Source: Chloroflexota bacterium (GTDB lineage Bacteria > Chloroflexota > UBA6077 > SHYK01). Taken from it: 46,225 nucleotides of DNA. The first letter of the stretch is position 1. Each line of letters starts with the position of its first letter. Under the pieces are notes generated by a model that saw only the letters and a list, made by a program, of their open reading frames with translations, searched no databases and was not told where the DNA came from. The DNA lies in assembly GCA_035652535.1 (NCBI GenBank), contig DASRDP010000023.1:1-46225 (forward strand). The letters run 5' to 3'. A program made the translations under genes and the position numbers. Positions 1 through 7,384 of the stretch are shown piece after piece.

Positions 1-153
1 GCCAGGGCAGATGTCCCGCGGATAGAAGACACGCGTGCCACAGACGCGGCAACGCTGGTAGACGAGCCGGTGCTCGCGGGCTGCGTCCCAGAACGGCTGA
101 CTCACCGCGCTCGGCGTCGGCAGCGGCTTCCGGTACTCGGGGCCCTCGCTCAT
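1..153 (-). CDS. DUF35 / acyl-CoA-associated zinc-ribbon OB protein (partial)
   Basis: This is the first 51 codons of a gene that runs off the left edge. The ATG is the reverse of 151-153. The peptide opens MSEGPEYRKPLP and continues through QPFWDAAREHRLVYQ to RCRVCGTRVFYPRDICPG. The FWDAAREHRL stretch followed by CxxC and then a third Cys is the typical N-terminal helix and rubredoxin-like zinc ribbon of the DUF35 family. These proteins pair with thiolase-like enzymes, and the gene directly upstream (20 bases away, same strand) is such a thiolase, so the two probably form a complex. The fourth zinc ligand and the OB-fold lie outside the window. The family call is firm; the substrate is unknown. 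Confidence 0.8.
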   Translation of the reverse strand, partial: MSEGPEYRKPLPTPSAVSQPFWDAAREHRLVYQRCRVCGTRVFYPRDICPG

Positions 154-172
154 TCGTTCCCTCCCGCGCGCC

Positions 173-1366
173 TCACAGCGCTGCCTCGCTCCCCAGCACC
201 ATCGCAGCCTGCTGGGAAAAGGCCCCGCCTGATCCGGTGACGTACACCACGTCGGTCGGCCCGGGGACCTGATGCTCGCCCGCCTCGCGCCGAATCTGGC
301 GTACAGCCTCGGTCACCTGGGCGCATCCGCCCGCGGTCGAGGCCTGGCCATACGAGAGTTGCCCGCCGTGGGTGTTGAGCGGATGGTCCCCCTTGAACGT
401 GAGGTCGTGTTCCTGAACCCAGTCGCCGGCCTCCCCCTTGTTGCAGAATCCGGACTCCTCCAGCTCGCACATCACGGTGATGGTGAAGGAATCGTAGATC
501 TCCTTGACCTGCACGTCGGCAGGACTCACGCGCGCCATGCGAAACGCCTGGCGGGCGGCGCCGCCGACGGGACAGATCGTGATCTCGCCGACGTGCGTGA
601 GGTTGCCGCGGAGGATGCCGAGTCCGCCGCCGAGAATGTACGCGGGCTTGTGGCGCATGCCACGGGCAATGTCCGCCCGAGTCACGATGAACGCGCATCC
701 ACCAGCGCATGGCATGACGCACTCCAGCAGGTGGAGCGGGTCGGCGACGATTCGCGATTTCACCACGTCGTCGACGGTGATGGGTGTGTCGTGCCAGATG
801 GCCATGGGGTTGTGGTTGGCGTTGTACCGGAGGTCCACGCAGATCTTGGCGCGCTTCTCCACGGTCGTTCCGTAAAGCGCCTCATAGCGCTTGGCGATCA
901 TGGCGTACCAGCCGTTCGCGGCGACCGTCGGGCCGAACGGGACGGAAAACTCGGTCGTCGCCGTCTCCGTTCGCGCCGGCGCCGCGGGCCGGCGCCGGCC
1001 GCCCGTGTCGATCGCGGCGCCCATCCCGCACAGCACGTAGGTGGCGAGGCCGGCTTGCACGTACGCGGCCGCTTGCAGCGCCATGGCCACGCCGGCGGCC
1101 CCTTGGGCGTCGCACCCGGTTGCCCACGTCGGATAGATGCCCATGTATTCGGCCATCTTCGCGTTGAAGCCTCCGCCGCCACCAACGGCGAGCTCCGGCT
1201 CCATGATGAGTCCGTCGATGTCGCGTTTCGTCAGGCCGGCGTCCTGAATCGCGAGATACGCCGCCTCCGCGAGAAGGCTCATGGCGTCGCGGCCCGGTCG
1301 GGTGCGCTCGGGCTTCAGCTCGCCGATTCCGACGATGGCCGCGGCGCCTCGCAAGGAATCATCCAT
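173..1366 (-). CDS. Thiolase-family protein (SCP-x / lipid-transfer type)
   Basis: A 397-residue thiolase-fold enzyme, expected to act on acyl-CoA substrates in the cytoplasm. The nucleophilic Cys is visible as C85 in ATGCDAQGAAG. Two other canonical residues are changed: the usual GHP histidine block reads YGQAST after NTHGGQL, and the usual C-terminal CxGGG reads TGSGGAFS. This pattern belongs, as I recall it, to the non-canonical thiolases that partner with DUF35 proteins rather than to classical acetyl-CoA acetyltransferases. It starts at ATG 1366 and lies between the FAH gene and the DUF35 gene, forming one minus-strand operon. It may cleave or condense a CoA thioester after ring opening; the direction of the reaction is not evident. 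Confidence 0.85.
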   Translation of the reverse strand: MDDSLRGAAAIVGIGELKPERTRPGRDAMSLLAEAAYLAIQDAGLTKRDIDGLIMEPELAVGGGGGFNAKMAEYMGIYPTWATGCDAQGAAGVAMALQAAAYVQAGLATYVLCGMGAAIDTGGRRRPAAPARTETATTEFSVPFGPTVAANGWYAMIAKRYEALYGTTVEKRAKICVDLRYNANHNPMAIWHDTPITVDDVVKSRIVADPLHLLECVMPCAGGCAFIVTRADIARGMRHKPAYILGGGLGILRGNLTHVGEITICPVGGAARQAFRMARVSPADVQVKEIYDSFTITVMCELEESGFCNKGEAGDWVQEHDLTFKGDHPLNTHGGQLSYGQASTAGGCAQVTEAVRQIRREAGEHQVPGPTDVVYVTGSGGAFSQQAAMVLGSEAAL

Positions 1367-1413
1367 CGGTCGCTCCCTGATCTGGCGGCGTGCGCTGAGG
1401 GCGCCTGGCCCTC

Positions 1414-2343
1414 TCAGCTCGCCGCGTACTTACCGGTAAGCTGCGGCGTTGTGCCCTTGAGCCCCTTTTCCTGGCGCTGGAGGCGCGTCTCTCGCGCCCA
1501 CGTCCGCTCGAGATCGTCGCGGATGCGGAAATGCAGGCGGCCAAGGCCCTCCGTCTCGACCTCCACCACGTCTCCATCCATGAATGGATTCAGGCCACGG
1601 TGGTTCGTCCCGAGGGAGATCACATCTCCCGGTTCGAGGGTGTGCGTGTGGGTGATCCACTCGATGCAGCGGGGAATCTTGTGGGCCATGTCGCTCGTGT
1701 TGTAGTCCTGCATCAGAACGCCGTTGTTCCAGAGACGAACCTGCAGGGCGTGCGGGTCGGCGATCTCGTCCGCGGTCACCAGGTACGGCCCAATGGGCGC
1801 GAAGGTGTCGCGGGACTTCATCAGGTAGAACGTGTTTCCTTCGGGAGGCAGCCCGCGCGCCGACCCGTCCACGAAGTTGAAGTAGCCGAAGATGTAGCCC
1901 ATCGCATCGCTCGCCGGCACCTGGGAGGCCCGCCTTCCGATGACGAGGGCGATCTCGGCCTCGCCTTCGAAGATGGTCGCGGGGACGTCCGGAAGGACCA
2001 TCGTGTCCCCGTCCCCGATGATGGCGTTCGGCGTTTTGAGAAAGGCGTTGATGGGCGCCGGCGCATCGCGCGTCCCGTCCTCCATGTAATTCACGGCCAT
2101 GCAGACGACGTTGTAGGGCTTGGGCAGCGGAGGCCGAATGCGCACGCTGCCGATCGGCACGCCCGTGCCCGACCGCACGGCAGACTCGAGGGCCGGTCGG
2201 TAGTCGCCGAAGCGCTCGATCAGCCCGTTGATCAGACCGTGCGGGCCGACGTGCGGGATCGCCTGGACCACGCTCGAGACGTCGACCACCGTCTCGCCAT
2301 CCAGCACGCCCAGCTTGTAGTCGTCGAAGAACAGCAGCTTCAC
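1414..2343 (-). CDS. Fumarylacetoacetate hydrolase (FAH) family protein
   Basis: A 309-residue FAH-fold protein, of usual length for the bacterial two-domain members. The metal-binding set is visible: FEGEAEIALVIG gives E126, E128 and E130, and FVDGSARG (D159) corresponds to the NDVSARD block of the family. FAH proteins hydrolyse or decarboxylate 2-oxo acids with Mg2+ or Mn2+ and are typical of lower aromatic pathways (HpcE/HpaG type). The ATG at 2343 is preceded by GGGAGGAAAC, a good ribosome site. It is the first gene of a minus-strand operon with the thiolase and DUF35 genes. A TATATT hexamer (2383 to 2378 on the minus strand) could be its -10 box, but I see no matching -35. Confidence 0.9.
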   Translation of the reverse strand: MKLLFFDDYKLGVLDGETVVDVSSVVQAIPHVGPHGLINGLIERFGDYRPALESAVRSGTGVPIGSVRIRPPLPKPYNVVCMAVNYMEDGTRDAPAPINAFLKTPNAIIGDGDTMVLPDVPATIFEGEAEIALVIGRRASQVPASDAMGYIFGYFNFVDGSARGLPPEGNTFYLMKSRDTFAPIGPYLVTADEIADPHALQVRLWNNGVLMQDYNTSDMAHKIPRCIEWITHTHTLEPGDVISLGTNHRGLNPFMDGDVVEVETEGLGRLHFRIRDDLERTWARETRLQRQEKGLKGTTPQLTGKYAAS

Positions 2344-2499
2344 GTTTCCTCCCGGGAACGCCTTCGGAACGGAGACGAATATACACCGCGTGCGCGGCCC
2401 CCGCTACTGGGGCCGTCCGGAGATCCCAGCGTAATCGCACGTTGACGGCGCATCGATTGCGCACGAGTAGTCGTTGCTCGGCGACAGTCATTCCTGAGC

Positions 2500-2534
2500 T
2501 ATTCATTCACTCTCTATTCACGCACAGATATTCA
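2500..2534 (+). repeat. Three TATTCA direct repeats upstream of the small-ORF operon
   Basis: TATTCA occurs at 2500-2505, 2515-2520 and 2529-2534, with start-to-start distances of 15 and 14 bases. The stretch is clearly more AT-rich than its surroundings. It lies in the 238-base gap between the divergent FAH gene and the small-ORF operon. Spacing near one and a half helical turns suggests a protein-binding array, but this is inference. Confidence 0.4.
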
Positions 2535-2587
2535 ATGGCTAACTGTGCCGTGGGATGTTTGTTGACAGGTAAAGGAGCAACGTGCAG

Positions 2588-2992
2588 ATGACGCAGCAAC
2601 AATTTCTCCATCTGAACGCGGAAGAGATCCTTGTCTTGACCGATCGGGTGCTGAACCAGGACCGCGGGACGGAAGACATGAGCTGCTCCGCCTATCCGCT
2701 CCTCTTGCGACTGGGATCCGCCTACGTCGAAATGCTCGGGGACGGGAAGCGCTCCGGCGACGTGCCGATTGCTGTGTCCGAAGCGGAAGCGTGGCTCCTC
2801 CGGTCGAAAGTGACCAGCGGCGACAAGAGCCCCACCGACGCTCTCTTCGGCGTCAGGCTGCTCTGTAAGCTCTACCGCGTCCTGCTCGCCTACAACACCG
2901 AGCTGAACCTGCCAGAGGCGGACGGCGTCGAGGAAGAGCTTACGGACGAGCGCCGGGCCGCGCTGCGCCGCTGGATTGGAGAGACGCAGTGA
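2588..2992 (+). CDS. Hypothetical protein, first of three coupled small ORFs
   Basis: I do not recognise this 134-residue protein. It is soluble, with no signal or membrane segment, probably mostly helical, and has an acidic middle and end (DGVEEELTDERRAALRRW). AAGGAG at 2572-2577 serves either ATG 2588 (10-base spacing) or GTG 2582 (4-base spacing); I prefer the ATG. Its stop codon lies in a GTGA overlap (2989-2992) with the next small ORF. The block of three ORFs is isolated, co-directional, and lies between two opposite-strand metabolic operons. The upstream region is AT-rich for this window, so it may have been acquired separately. Confidence 0.6.
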   Translation: MTQQQFLHLNAEEILVLTDRVLNQDRGTEDMSCSAYPLLLRLGSAYVEMLGDGKRSGDVPIAVSEAEAWLLRSKVTSGDKSPTDALFGVRLLCKLYRVLLAYNTELNLPEADGVEEELTDERRAALRRWIGETQ

Positions 2993-3123
2993 CTGAATCC
3001 CCACTTCGCACCACGCCCGTGACGCAGCCGACAACCGAGCCTGTCCGTCGCATGGAGCCGGAGAAAGTATGCCCGGCGCAGCGCGTCCGGATCGGCGAGA
3101 CCGTGCGGCGGCTTCTGCCGTGA
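2989..3123 (+). CDS. Small 44-residue ORF in GTGA-coupled operon
   Basis: This ORF starts with GTG inside the stop codon of the previous gene (GTGA at 2989-2992) and ends inside the start of the next (GTGA at 3120-3123). The peptide begins VTESPLRTTP and ends IGETVRRLLP. It has one Cys and no membrane segment. Two consecutive GTGA junctions argue for translational coupling of three proteins. Another reading is that this ORF is the true N-terminus of the next protein, separated by a one-base shift. The function is unknown. Confidence 0.4.
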   Translation: MTESPLRTTPVTQPTTEPVRRMEPEKVCPAQRVRIGETVRRLLP

Positions 3124-3506
3124 TTGGCGACTACACGCCTCGGGTCGAAGAGGGCGTAACGCTCTCGGCCTACACGCTCGAGGTTACCGATTGGCTTCAG
3201 CACTGTTTCGATCTGCTCGAGTCGGGAAACGAGGATCGAATCATGTCGGACCCGTGGTACCGACGCGACGGCGACCGCCCGCCTCTCAGCGACGAGCAGG
3301 TCGACGCGGTGGTTGAGGCGCTGGATAAAGAGTACGAGTACGAGCTGGGTACGTATCCCGGCTACCACCGAAACCGAAGTGGCGCCAATGCGCTTCCGGA
3401 GTTCCGCCGCCTGTCGCCCCGCGCGCGGCGCGCAATGGTCGAGGGTATCGACCGGATCGTGAGCAAGTACCGGCAAAAAGGTCACACGAACCCGGCGAAG
3501 CAGTAG
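3120..3506 (+). CDS. Hypothetical protein, third of three coupled small ORFs
   Basis: I do not recognise this 128-residue protein. It has an acidic middle (EALDKEYEYELGTYPGYH) and a basic, helical C-terminus (RLSPRARRAMVEGIDRIV). The GTG at 3120 overlaps the previous stop as GTGA. An alternative in-frame ATG at 3069, with GGAGAAAGT before it, would add 17 residues rich in Arg and Ala. It has no signal peptide or transmembrane segment. Downstream lie direct repeats and then the end of the convergent UbiD operon. Confidence 0.55.
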   Translation: MIGDYTPRVEEGVTLSAYTLEVTDWLQHCFDLLESGNEDRIMSDPWYRRDGDRPPLSDEQVDAVVEALDKEYEYELGTYPGYHRNRSGANALPEFRRLSPRARRAMVEGIDRIVSKYRQKGHTNPAKQ

Positions 3507-3507
3507 C

Positions 3508-3625
3508 GCCGTGGCGAGCCTCGCCTCGGCGGGGGACGCGCCGCGGCTTCCTCGGCGCCGAGGTGAATGCGACCCTTGAGGTACCGCCGTGGCGAGCCTC
3601 GCCTCGGCGGGGGACGCGCCGCGGC
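3508..3625 (+). repeat. 40-base direct repeat, two copies
   Basis: A 40-base block beginning GCCGTGGCGAGCCTCGCCTC and ending in CGCCGCGGC occurs at 3508-3547 and again at 3586-3625, identical as far as I can read. Between the copies is a perfect palindrome, CTCGGCGCCGAG (3551-3562). The block is very GC-rich and sits in the gap between two convergent operons. It looks like a dispersed genomic repeat element; no transposase is linked to it. Confidence 0.75.
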
Positions 3626-3687
3626 CCTTCGGACCAGCCCTGCCCCTACGACACCCGCCCGGACGAGATTGCGGGATGGCTCCTACC

Positions 3688-5136
3688 TCAGAGGCCGGAG
3701 GCCCCCACTGGCGTCGGGGCGGTGTGGCCGTTATGGCGCGAGCCGGCCGCCCCGAGGTGGATACCGTAGCGGTCCCAGTTCTGATCGACACGGCTCATGA
3801 CTTCCGCGTCGGGGAGGCAAACCGCCGGATAGCTCTTCGCGTTGTAGCGGGTCGCGTCGATGATCATCTTCGACGTGCGCGCCGGCCCCGCCTGCTCCTC
3901 CGGGGGCATCGAGGGGTCCAGGAAGATTCCGGTAACGTCCTTGATGATCTCGACGTCCCGGTGGGCCTGAACGCGCGTTGCAATCGCCCACTCCACGGCC
4001 ACCGGGTCGAAGGGATCCACGTCGTCGTCGACGACGGTTACGAGCTTGATGTGTCGGCCGGGCGGGCAACCCAGGGCCGCCATGCCGATCATCTTCCCGT
4101 AGCCCTCGTAGAGCTTCTCCACCGAAATCACCAGGTGGAGCACTCCGCACCCGCCCTCGGTCAGGTGGACGGCTTTGATCCCGGGGAGCGGGATCGTGCG
4201 GATGAACTCTGCCTCTTTCCCGATGGCCGTCAGCACGTCCGTCTCGTGCGGTGGCGCGCCCTGATAGGCCTGATGGAGGATCGGCCGGTTCCTAAAGGTC
4301 ATCGCGGTGATGTGGATGGTGGTGCGCGGCATGCGGAGCCCGCCGTAATGCCCGGTGAACTCGCCGAAGTGCCCCTCCTCGCGCTTCTCGTTGGGTCGGA
4401 CCTCTCCCTCCAGGACGATCTCCGAGTGCGCCGGTACCTCGATGGGCACGGTCTTGCAGCGGACGACCTCGATCGGCGCGCCCCGCAGCGCGCCGGCCAT
4501 CGCCAGCTCGTCCGTCCCGAAGGGCAACGGCGTCGCCGCCGCCATTGTCACGCGAGGGTCGGGCCCGATGGCGATGGCCACTGGGAAGGGCTCGTCGGGC
4601 GCGCGACGGTGCTGGAGCGAGATGTGCTGGTAGGGACCGGCCAGAATACCCAGCGTATTCCGGTCGTGGACCTGGTTCCGGTAGATCCCGACGTTGCGCG
4701 CGCCGGTCGTTGGATCGAATGTGTGGTGACACGAGAGAGTCAGATATCGCCCGCCGTCCTGCGAGTTCCAGAGGGCGGCGGGCAACTTCAGGATGTCGAC
4801 TTCGTCGCCGACGAGGACGTTTTCCTGGCACGGCGCACGGTCGACGAGGACCGGCGGGACGAGATTTTCCGCGCAGCGATTCCACTCTCGCTGGCACTCG
4901 TTCGGCGCGCATCCCATGGCGAGGGCGTAGCGCCGCCGGGTGGCCAGGAGGTTCGTGAGCATGGGGATGTCGCTCCCGCCCGGGTGCTCAAAGAGCAGGG
5001 CGGGCCCGTACGCGCGAAGGCTCTTGACGCAGACCGCGCCCAGCTCCTGGTCGAGGTCCACCGGCACGGGTATGTGCGCCAGCTCCCCCTCGCTCTCCAG
5101 CAGGTCGAGGAACTCACGGAGACCGGAATAGTGCAT
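3688..5136 (-). CDS. UbiD family (de)carboxylase, type A copy 1
   Basis: A 482-residue prenyl-FMN-dependent UbiD-family enzyme, normal length for the family. Residues matching the known cofactor, metal and catalytic set are all present: N148 and R153 (NVGIYR), H171 (GPYQH), E210 (GTDELAMAG), and the E-x4-E pair E254/E259 (EGHFGE). These enzymes add or remove CO2 on aromatic or alpha,beta-unsaturated acids. ATG 5136 has a strong AGGAGGAAAATCC ribosome site. It is the last gene of a minus-strand operon, behind a zinc-ribbon protein and a type B UbiD. Its nearest relative in the window is 41659-43086. The substrate cannot be read from sequence. Confidence 0.92.
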   Translation of the reverse strand: MHYSGLREFLDLLESEGELAHIPVPVDLDQELGAVCVKSLRAYGPALLFEHPGGSDIPMLTNLLATRRRYALAMGCAPNECQREWNRCAENLVPPVLVDRAPCQENVLVGDEVDILKLPAALWNSQDGGRYLTLSCHHTFDPTTGARNVGIYRNQVHDRNTLGILAGPYQHISLQHRRAPDEPFPVAIAIGPDPRVTMAAATPLPFGTDELAMAGALRGAPIEVVRCKTVPIEVPAHSEIVLEGEVRPNEKREEGHFGEFTGHYGGLRMPRTTIHITAMTFRNRPILHQAYQGAPPHETDVLTAIGKEAEFIRTIPLPGIKAVHLTEGGCGVLHLVISVEKLYEGYGKMIGMAALGCPPGRHIKLVTVVDDDVDPFDPVAVEWAIATRVQAHRDVEIIKDVTGIFLDPSMPPEEQAGPARTSKMIIDATRYNAKSYPAVCLPDAEVMSRVDQNWDRYGIHLGAAGSRHNGHTAPTPVGASGL

Positions 5137-5172
5137 GGATTTTCCTCCTGGTGGTGGCGTCGGCGGCCGCGG

Positions 5173-5370
5173 CTAGCGGCCGGACGGGGACGGGTCGGCG
5201 CTCAGTCTCCCGGTCGGCTCTCCTTCGCGCCTTTGGGCTGCCACTCCGACGGTGAACTCATGGTGGCAGAAGGGGCAGTGGCAGTAGGCGTCCGGGATTC
5301 GAAAGAACTCCACGCCCACCATGAACTGTTCGCGGCACTTCGGGCATGGGACGTAGGCAAAGTCTGCCAA
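5173..5370 (-). CDS. Small zinc-ribbon protein between two UbiD genes
   Basis: A 65-residue protein read from TTG 5370, with GGAG six bases upstream. The stop of the preceding UbiD gene is eight bases away, so translation is probably coupled. It carries CPKC near residue 10 and CHCPFCHHEF about 22 residues later, a four- to five-Cys zinc ribbon. The C-terminal tail is polar. Known non-oxidative hydroxyarylic acid decarboxylases have a small zinc-ribbon-like D subunit encoded next to the UbiD-type C subunit. This protein has the right size, place and Cys pattern to play that part, though its sequence is not obviously the same family. No equivalent is seen in the second UbiD pair. Confidence 0.7.
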   Translation of the reverse strand: MADFAYVPCPKCREQFMVGVEFFRIPDAYCHCPFCHHEFTVGVAAQRREGEPTGRLSADPSPSGR

Positions 5371-5378
5371 ATCGGCTC

Positions 5379-6824
5379 CTATCCCCAGGGCTCGACGGGA
5401 ATTCGCTCGAGGCGGTCCTGGCCGATGATCTCGAATGGGTCGATCCGGTCCATCACGTCTTGCGGGATGGAGAGGCGCTCGGCGAATGGCTTTCCCAGCG
5501 GCTTCGTGCAGTCGAACCCGACCTTGCACGTCGTGAATCCGTCCTCGGAGCTTGGATCCAGGGGCGAACCAGTGATGCCGTTCACGACCACGAGGCCGCG
5601 GTCGGCTTGAAAGCGCGTGGCGAGGGCTAGGAGCACCTCTTTCTCATCGAAGATGTCGACGTCCTCATCGAAGACGAAGGCGTGCTTGTTGGCGAAATAC
5701 GCGTTGAGCGCAGCCAGGGCCGCGACCTTTCCCTGCCCCTCGATGGTCTTACGAATCTGGACGTAGACGTGCTGCACGCCGGCTCCAGACATCGGGACGT
5801 GGACCGCGCGGACCGTTGGCACGGCCTGCTGGACGGCGCGGTGAATCTCGCCTTCCTTGCCGAGGCTGCTGATCCAGTGCGTGTGGCCGACCATGACGTC
5901 GTCCCAGTACGCGTCCCGGCGCCGGGTGATGGCGGTCACCTTCAAGAACGGACACCAGCGCTGGGGCCCGACGTACCGCGTGTACTCCCCGAACGGACCT
6001 TCGGGCTTGCGCTGCCCTCGAGGCATGTAGCCTTCGATCACGATCTCCGCGTCCGCGGGTACGAGGAAATCCTGGCCAAGGGTTTCGGACGGCACGAGGC
6101 GGAGGGGTGATCCGAGCGTGCCGCCGGCCGCCTCGTAGTGACTCTCCTCGACGCCAACCCGCGTCGCCGCGCCCAGCAGGGCGAGCGGATGGTGGCCGAC
6201 CCAGTACGCGGCGGGCATGTCCTCGCCCGCCTCCTCGTACTCGCGCAGGTTCTTCGCGTTGTGGGTGCTGGGACCGAGGAACACGCGGATCTCGTCGCGG
6301 TCGGCGAGCCAGCCGCGTTGCATCGCCGAGTTGTCGCGCCGCGTCTGGCGATTGAAGGTGAGGAACAGCCCCTGGGTGACGTAGCGGCCCGGGTCCATCC
6401 GGTGGTGGCGGAGCGCCGGCAGCTCGCGGACATCCACGGCGCCCCCAGTCGCGACGATTTGCTTCACAGGCGCCTCCTCCCGCGAGACGACCACGGGTGG
6501 GACGCGGTGCTGGAGACGCCGATAACAGGCGATCCCCGCCTCGCGAACGCCGACGCCGAAGGCGCGCGCGAGGCGCAGCCGGCTGGCCATCATGAAGGAA
6601 ACCACGGGAAGCTCCAGCTCCCGGCCGTTCGCGACCAAGCGATGGCAGATGAGAATGGGGAAGCGCTTCTCCCTCTCCAGTCGCGTCGCGAGCGCAGTCA
6701 GCTCCCACTCCACGTCGACGGGGCGCTCAATATGGACGACCTCGTCGGGATAGTCGCGCTCGTACCATTCGAGGAAACCGTGGAGCTCGACCGCCTCCGG
6801 TGGAGCGGCGACGACGCTACGCAT
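5379..6824 (-). CDS. UbiD family (de)carboxylase, type B copy 1
   Basis: A 481-residue UbiD-family enzyme, distinct from type A in its N-terminal half (FLEWYERDYPDEVVHIERP). The cofactor and catalytic residues are kept: N165 and R170 (NSAMQR), H188 (GPSTH) and EGPFGEYTRY for the E-x4-E pair. An ESHYEAAGG segment probably supplies the metal-binding Glu. I chose ATG 6824, which overlaps the last eight bases of the upstream cupin, because homology to 43090-44529 begins there; a longer in-frame reading to 6914 is shadow sequence from the cupin gene. The enzyme is followed by the zinc-ribbon protein and type A UbiD, so a multi-subunit complex or a two-step pathway is likely. Confidence 0.92.
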   Translation of the reverse strand: MRSVVAAPPEAVELHGFLEWYERDYPDEVVHIERPVDVEWELTALATRLEREKRFPILICHRLVANGRELELPVVSFMMASRLRLARAFGVGVREAGIACYRRLQHRVPPVVVSREEAPVKQIVATGGAVDVRELPALRHHRMDPGRYVTQGLFLTFNRQTRRDNSAMQRGWLADRDEIRVFLGPSTHNAKNLREYEEAGEDMPAAYWVGHHPLALLGAATRVGVEESHYEAAGGTLGSPLRLVPSETLGQDFLVPADAEIVIEGYMPRGQRKPEGPFGEYTRYVGPQRWCPFLKVTAITRRRDAYWDDVMVGHTHWISSLGKEGEIHRAVQQAVPTVRAVHVPMSGAGVQHVYVQIRKTIEGQGKVAALAALNAYFANKHAFVFDEDVDIFDEKEVLLALATRFQADRGLVVVNGITGSPLDPSSEDGFTTCKVGFDCTKPLGKPFAERLSIPQDVMDRIDPFEIIGQDRLERIPVEPWG

Positions 6825-7365
6825 CGTGGTCCCCGAAGTCTGGCGCGTCCTCGATCTGCTCCAGCTCCGCACCACGATCGACGCCGAGCAGGTCGACCAG
6901 GTTGAGGTCGGCACAGATAAAGATGGCCGGCTCGCGCCGGTCGGCGTTCACGTGCTGAACCACCACCCCGTCCGTACGAATGGGGATGTTCACCACGTCC
7001 TCCGCTTCCCAATCGTGGCGTACGCCGTCGAGGAGCGTATACCCGCGCCCCTGGATGATGTACATGACGGCTCCGCCCGGCGTGCGCTGCGCGCCGGTCC
7101 GCCCGCCCGGGGGGATCTCCTGTTGGAAGAAGAGCATCGACCGGATGCACGCGTCGTCGAGGGCGGGATGGAGGTACCACTTCATCTTGCCCTGGCGGTT
7201 GCGCTCCCAGTTGAGGTCTTTCCCTTTGATGAGCCACGAAGCCTTCTTTTGCTGGGCCCGCTGCTTGTCTCGCAGAGCGTACAGCCAGTCGAGCAGGTTG
7301 TCCTCGCGCGTCGCGGGCTTCATGCCCAGCGGCTCATTGGGCGAGCGACGAGGCCGCTCCGTCAT
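6817..7365 (-). CDS. Cupin-domain protein with altered metal site
   Basis: A 182-residue single-domain cupin. The barrel is clear from AVMYIIQGRGYTLLDG, RHDWEAEDVVNIP and VVVQHVNAD. The two related cupins in this window have H-x-H in the first motif (GKHRHQGG and GRHKHQGG); here the same place reads GRTGAQRTPGG, so two expected metal ligands are missing, while the second-motif His is kept. The N-terminus is long, charged and helical (ALRDKQRAQQKK). ATG 7365 has GGAGGAAAAGTGAG upstream. It lies between a binding protein and UbiD type B, overlapping the latter by eight bases. It may be a structural or sensing partner of the decarboxylases, or bind metal in another way. Confidence 0.85.
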   Translation of the reverse strand: MTERPRRSPNEPLGMKPATREDNLLDWLYALRDKQRAQQKKASWLIKGKDLNWERNRQGKMKWYLHPALDDACIRSMLFFQQEIPPGGRTGAQRTPGGAVMYIIQGRGYTLLDGVRHDWEAEDVVNIPIRTDGVVVQHVNADRREPAIFICADLNLVDLLGVDRGAELEQIEDAPDFGDHDA

Positions 7366-7384
7366 CTCACTTTTCCTCCGGCGC

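Noticed and set aside
272-1705. Long plus-strand open frame opposite the thiolase and FAH genes
   Set aside because: It is Arg/His-rich shadow sequence from high-GC DNA with no family features; the minus-strand genes have clear motifs and ribosome sites.
2562-2567. Perfect TTGACA as a -35 box for the small-ORF operon
   Set aside because: It lies only about 20 bases before the start codon, so any -10 box would fall inside the gene.
3589-5610. 673-codon plus-strand open frame opposite UbiD type A
   Set aside because: Composition is that of an antisense shadow (Arg, Asp, His, Val rich) and it crosses two real genes on the other strand.
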